The translations under genes and the position numbers were made by a program. From the NCBI GenBank assembly GCA_020059465.1, contig JAGVBZ010000001.1, forward strand, positions 62,001-126,000: a DNA stretch of 64,000 nt, given 5' to 3'. A model generated the notes under the pieces. It was given only the letters and a program-made list of their open reading frames with translations, made no database searches and had not been told where the DNA came from. This document shows positions 61,561 through 64,000 of the stretch, piece by piece. Source of the stretch: Brevinematales bacterium. Its GTDB lineage: Bacteria; Spirochaetota; Brevinematia; Brevinematales; GWF1-51-8. Within the stretch, counting starts at the first letter, position 1. Each line of letters begins with the position of its first letter.

Positions 61561-61764
61561 TCAGAATAGTATGATCGATCCGGTATAAAGTAAGGACGGC
61601 CTTATCTCATCTTGTTTCTTTTGAAATGCACTCAGGAGGGAATATTCAATGCCGGCCGATGACAGGCGGCGTGGACGGGAAACAGGCAGACCTATTCCCC
61701 GAATCGTACGGTGGAAATGAAATCCAGATTTCGCTGCGGTCAGACCGCCCCTTTCAACCGGCAT
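61561..61764 (-). CDS. Small ORF between fliE and fliF
   Basis: 67 residues behind a strong GGGAGGGG site with 2-3 nt spacing to ATG; predicted N-terminus MPVERGGLTAAKSGFHFHRT. Rich in Ser, Arg and Leu, no family recognised. It fills most of an interval where fliE and fliF are normally adjacent. May be a chance ORF. Confidence 0.3.
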   Translation of the reverse strand: MPVERGGLTAAKSGFHFHRTIRGIGLPVSRPRRLSSAGIEYSLLSAFQKKQDEIRPSLLYTGSIILF

Positions 61765-61803
61765 ACTCCCCTCCCAAAGAATATACCAAAAACTGAACCG
61801 TGC

Positions 61804-62133
61804 TTAACGTATCATCATTATATCGTTATACGCTTTCATCGCTTTTTCGACAATCGTCTTCATAAAGCTCACCGACAGGCGGGCTTTTTCGGACGCGATC
61901 ATTACCTGATGGATATCCACTTCGTCGGGAGCCACAATCCACTGCTGTTCGAGATTATTTGAGTCGATCTGAAGCTGATTGACCTGATCGACCGCATTAA
62001 AAAGCACTTCCGCAAACGGTTTTACCGGGTCGTCGCTCTTGACCGGATCGTTCTTCCCGTTAATATGCATCTTCTGACTGGTCTCCAGACCGAATTTGTC
62101 CCCGATAACCTGCTGTTTCGAATAGATTTCCAC
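61804..62133 (-). CDS. fliE: Flagellar hook-basal body protein FliE
   Basis: 109 residues. The C-terminal half DEVDIHQVMIASEKARLSVS and VEKAMKAYNDIM matches FliE, which joins the MS ring to the rod. Normal length. Its start is 91 nt downstream of flgC and ahead of the small ORF at 61561. Confidence 0.92.
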   Translation of the reverse strand: MEIYSKQQVIGDKFGLETSQKMHINGKNDPVKSDDPVKPFAEVLFNAVDQVNQLQIDSNNLEQQWIVAPDEVDIHQVMIASEKARLSVSFMKTIVEKAMKAYNDIMMIR

Positions 62134-62224
62134 GTTCCCCTCCGAACGTAGTAGAATTTAAACTACTACTATTTTAACATATTCATAAATTTATGCAAGG
62201 TTTTTTTTAAATATTTTTTCACTG

Positions 62225-62680
62225 TTATCTCCCGAGCGTCAATGCCTTTTCAAACATCTGGCGCGACGAGTTAACCAAATTCACGTTCGCTTCGTATGCG
62301 CGGTTCGCCGATATCATATTCACCATCTCCTCGACGATATTCACGTTGGGATACATCACATACCCCTTCCACTTCCCCGATTGAACCGCGTCGGGATGAG
62401 TGGGATCGTAGACCATCCTCGGAGGCTTCTCGTCCTTCTGGACTGCGGTGACCTTCACACCCTGCCCGACTCCTTTTTTCAGCGCATCGGGAAGGAGGTG
62501 CGATTTGAACGTAAGGGAACTGTCGATGGGCGACATGATGACGACCTGACGCTGGTACGGACCGCCGTCGGTCGTACGCACGGAATTCGCGTTCGCAATA
62601 TTGTTCGATATCACGTCGATCTGAAATCTTTGCGCGGTCAGTCCGCTCCCCGCTATATTCAATACCCCGAATGTACCCAT
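62225..62680 (-). CDS. flgC: Flagellar basal-body rod protein FlgC
   Basis: 151 residues. FGVLNIAGSGLTAQRFQIDV, NNIANANSVRTTDGGPYQRQ and the C-terminal ANRAYEANVNLVNSSRQMFE with the L..LGR tail match FlgC rod proteins. The interval from flgB is interrupted by a REP-like element. Confidence 0.93.
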   Translation of the reverse strand: MGTFGVLNIAGSGLTAQRFQIDVISNNIANANSVRTTDGGPYQRQVVIMSPIDSSLTFKSHLLPDALKKGVGQGVKVTAVQKDEKPPRMVYDPTHPDAVQSGKWKGYVMYPNVNIVEEMVNMISANRAYEANVNLVNSSRQMFEKALTLGR

Positions 62681-62708
62681 TTGTTACTCCTCTACTTGTC
62701 ATCTCTCG

Positions 62709-62765
62709 CATGGTTCGACCGGCTCACCATGACATCAATCGTCACCCTGAGCGAAGTCGAAGGGC
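62709..62765. repeat. REP-like dispersed element between flgB and flgC
   Basis: CATGGTTCGACCGGCTCACC ATG...GTCACCCTGAGCGAAGTCGAAGGG type: two small hairpins (CATGGT/ACCATG and CCCT/AGGG). It matches the CCCTTCGAC/GTCGAAGGG repeat at 48778. Its presence inside the motility operon leaves both genes intact but could affect mRNA stability. Confidence 0.7.
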
Positions 62766-62772
62766 GGCTTCA

Positions 62773-63195
62773 TTATCTGATAACGAAATCGACGATCTTC
62801 AGATTGCGGTTGTAAATCTCCATCAGCGCGTTATACTGCATCGAGTTCTTCGTCGAGTCGATCATTTCCTTATCGATATCCACATTGTTCTTATCGTTGC
62901 GGTAATTACTGTCGTATTCGACCGATATCTTCGGCGTAACCGACTTGTAATCGATGTACTGGTTGAACGACATATGCCGTTCGTTGGTCATCAGGGTCGG
63001 GAACTCGTCCTTCTGCTCGGACGCGAGCGCGCGGGTCAACTGGGACTCGAACGATACCTCCGAACGCTTGAAGAACGGGACGTTGACGTTCGCAATATTG
63101 TCGGCGATCACCTCGCGGCGGATCGCGTTCGCGTCCAGCGCCATTTCCACCAGTTTCATTTTTTTACCGAAATCGCTGTCTACTCCGAAAATCAT
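62773..63195 (-). CDS. flgB: Flagellar basal-body rod protein FlgB
   Basis: 140 residues. FGKKMKLVEMALDANAIRRE, ADNIANVNVPFFKRSEVSFE and the C-terminal YNALMEIYNRNLKIVDFVIR match FlgB. First gene of the motor operon. Start codon follows GACGGAG. The 3' end abuts the REP-like repeat. Confidence 0.93.
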   Translation of the reverse strand: MIFGVDSDFGKKMKLVEMALDANAIRREVIADNIANVNVPFFKRSEVSFESQLTRALASEQKDEFPTLMTNERHMSFNQYIDYKSVTPKISVEYDSNYRNDKNNVDIDKEMIDSTKNSMQYNALMEIYNRNLKIVDFVIR

Positions 63196-63226
63196 ACGTT
63201 ACTCCGTCTGTGAGTTCTCATTTTCT

Positions 63227-63253
63227 ATATCGGCATGATTGGAAATTGGATTA
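63227..63253 (-). promoter_or_regulatory. sigma28 (FliA/WhiG)-type promoter of the flagellar operon
   Basis: Minus strand: TAAT (63250-63253), 15 nt, GCCGATAT (63227-63234). The consensus is TAAA-N15-GCCGATAA, so only one base differs in each box. The start codon of flgB is about 30 nt further on. Confidence 0.55.
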
Positions 63254-63350
63254 GGATATCTGTGAAAAGTTACAATGCGGCCGAGGCGGGCGTTTCGGCT
63301 GCGCTCAACGTCCGTATCGGTTCACGATGTATGTATAGAACAGTGCGCGG

Positions 63351-63437
63351 GTCATCCCGATTCTGCCTGTCATCCCGAGCCTGCCTGTCATCCCGAGCCT
63401 GCCTGTCATCCCGAGCCTGCCTGTCATCCCGAGCCTG
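63351..63437. repeat. 18-bp tandem repeat, CCTGTCATCCCGAGCCTG
   Basis: Four perfect units at 63366-63437 after a partial copy at 63351. The unit is a REP-type word (GTCATCCCGAGCCTGCCGAGGG), amplified. Located between the flagellar promoter and the phage-like gene. Confidence 0.85.
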
Positions 63438-63596
63438 CCGAGGGATAAAACACCGTAAAAAAACCACCCCGACGCTTGACTAATATATATAGAAGAAATA
63501 ATTATCGTGTGTAAAGCGAAATGCAGGAATCCTTTCTTAAATTTCCCTGTCTTTTTCTTTACACTTAACACTTTCAACTTCATCAAGGAGGATTTT

Positions 63597-64000
63597 ATGA
63601 CAGGCACACCGGCACATCGGCGGAATGAAAAAGCAGGGAGGAAGCCCGCGTTCACGAGGGACGAACTGATCGAGCAGGTTACCCGTTATACGGCGGAGGG
63701 ACTGAACCAGGCGCAGATCGCGCAGGTGATGAACGTGCACCCGAACACGTTTACGAAATGGAAGAAACAATACCCTGAAATCGAGGGCGCGCTGAAGGAG
63801 GGAAAGGAACTCCTGATCGGACGTGTCGAGAACGCGCTGGTCAGGCGCGCGCTGGGATTCCGGTCGAACACGGAAAAAACTATCGTGTCATACTACGGGA
63901 AAGAGGACGGGCAGGGAAAGACGAAGCGGGTGGAACGGCATATTTCCATCGAACGGGACGTCGCGCCCGACCTCGCGGCGATCAAAACGCTGATGGCCTA
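63597..64000 (+). CDS. Phage terminase small-subunit-like protein (partial)
   Basis: The first 134 codons run to the window end without a stop. AAGGAGG lies 5 nt before ATG 63597. After a basic N-terminus (AHRRNEKAGRKPAF) comes a helix-turn-helix, GLNQAQIAQVMNVHPNTFTKWKKQYPE, then GKELLIGRVENALVRRALGF and a charged segment, the pattern of small terminase or phage DNA-packaging adaptors. If complete, a prophage or prophage remnant probably begins here, directly beyond the repeat block. The packaging role is inferred. Confidence 0.7.
   Translation, partial: MTGTPAHRRNEKAGRKPAFTRDELIEQVTRYTAEGLNQAQIAQVMNVHPNTFTKWKKQYPEIEGALKEGKELLIGRVENALVRRALGFRSNTEKTIVSYYGKEDGQGKTKRVERHISIERDVAPDLAAIKTLMA

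Noticed and set aside
63351-63437. Possible CRISPR array in the 18-bp tandem repeat
   Set aside because: Units are adjacent with no spacers and no cas genes are nearby.
63270-63467. Minus-strand reading with repeated RQARDD
   Set aside because: Produced by the 18-bp tandem repeat in one frame; noncoding repeat words explain it and no ribosome-binding site is seen.

Overview
The window looks like the chromosome of a free-living, motile, diderm bacterium of moderate GC, most likely a spirochaete (Spirochaetota). The evidence is a minus-strand motility operon in the order flgB-flgC-fliE-fliF-fliG-fliH-fliI, many lipoproteins and secreted proteins, several cyclic-di-GMP and chemotaxis proteins, tRNAs without an encoded CCA end, and very regular sigma70 promoters (TTGACN-17-TATAAT). 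The phylum is an inference; no rRNA gene is present.

Layout. 0-5.3 kb: PHP phosphatase, PEGA/beta-propeller protein, a secreted GH13 glycosidase whose C-terminal beta domain appears to sit on a separate downstream lipoprotein gene, a membrane protein, and tRNA-Gln and tRNA-Glu. 5.3-24.2 kb: an AT-rich lipoprotein, the first of two paralogous TPR/HEFFH proteins, an iron-type alcohol dehydrogenase with an ABM protein, a CPBP-like membrane protein, an aminotransferase-DUF4037 pair, a CBM21-like starch-binding lipoprotein, a PilZ protein, a hybrid histidine kinase, the second TPR/HEFFH protein, a sulfur-assimilation unit (Rrf2 regulator, cysK, metY-like) and a cupin. 24.3-32.8 kb: TrkA-type K+ regulator, thiL, aroC, an SprT-like protein, EAL-HDOD, CheX/CheY, and an iron-sulfur unit (Cys-rich small protein, nifS-like, nifU-like). 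32.8-44.7 kb: GGDEF-EAL protein, surface proteins including a tandem pair of 476-residue beta-propellers, thioesterase, murF, and rtcB with a metallo-beta-lactamase-fold phosphodiesterase. 44.9-48.9 kb: a tightly coupled minus-strand operon (ArsR C-terminal fragment, two methyltransferases, a 26-codon ORF, tandem GNAT, acyltransferase). 49-55.5 kb: vapBC, small membrane proteins, trpF, an HTH/DUF2975 cassette flanked by degraded direct duplications, and a lipoprotein. 55.6-63.2 kb: the flagellar motor operon behind a sigma28-like promoter. 63.6-64 kb: the start of a phage terminase small-subunit-like gene.

Several families of dispersed repeats lie between genes: a MITE-like element in two copies, REP-like and tandem fragments, ATCCGTGT-rich repeats, and a 54-bp inverted pair 7.3 kb apart. 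The most unusual protein-level items are the TPR proteins with a shared HEFFH...WPSWYHGEGEL signature, the split GH13 arrangement, the Cys-cluster class III aminotransferase, and the headless ArsR operon.
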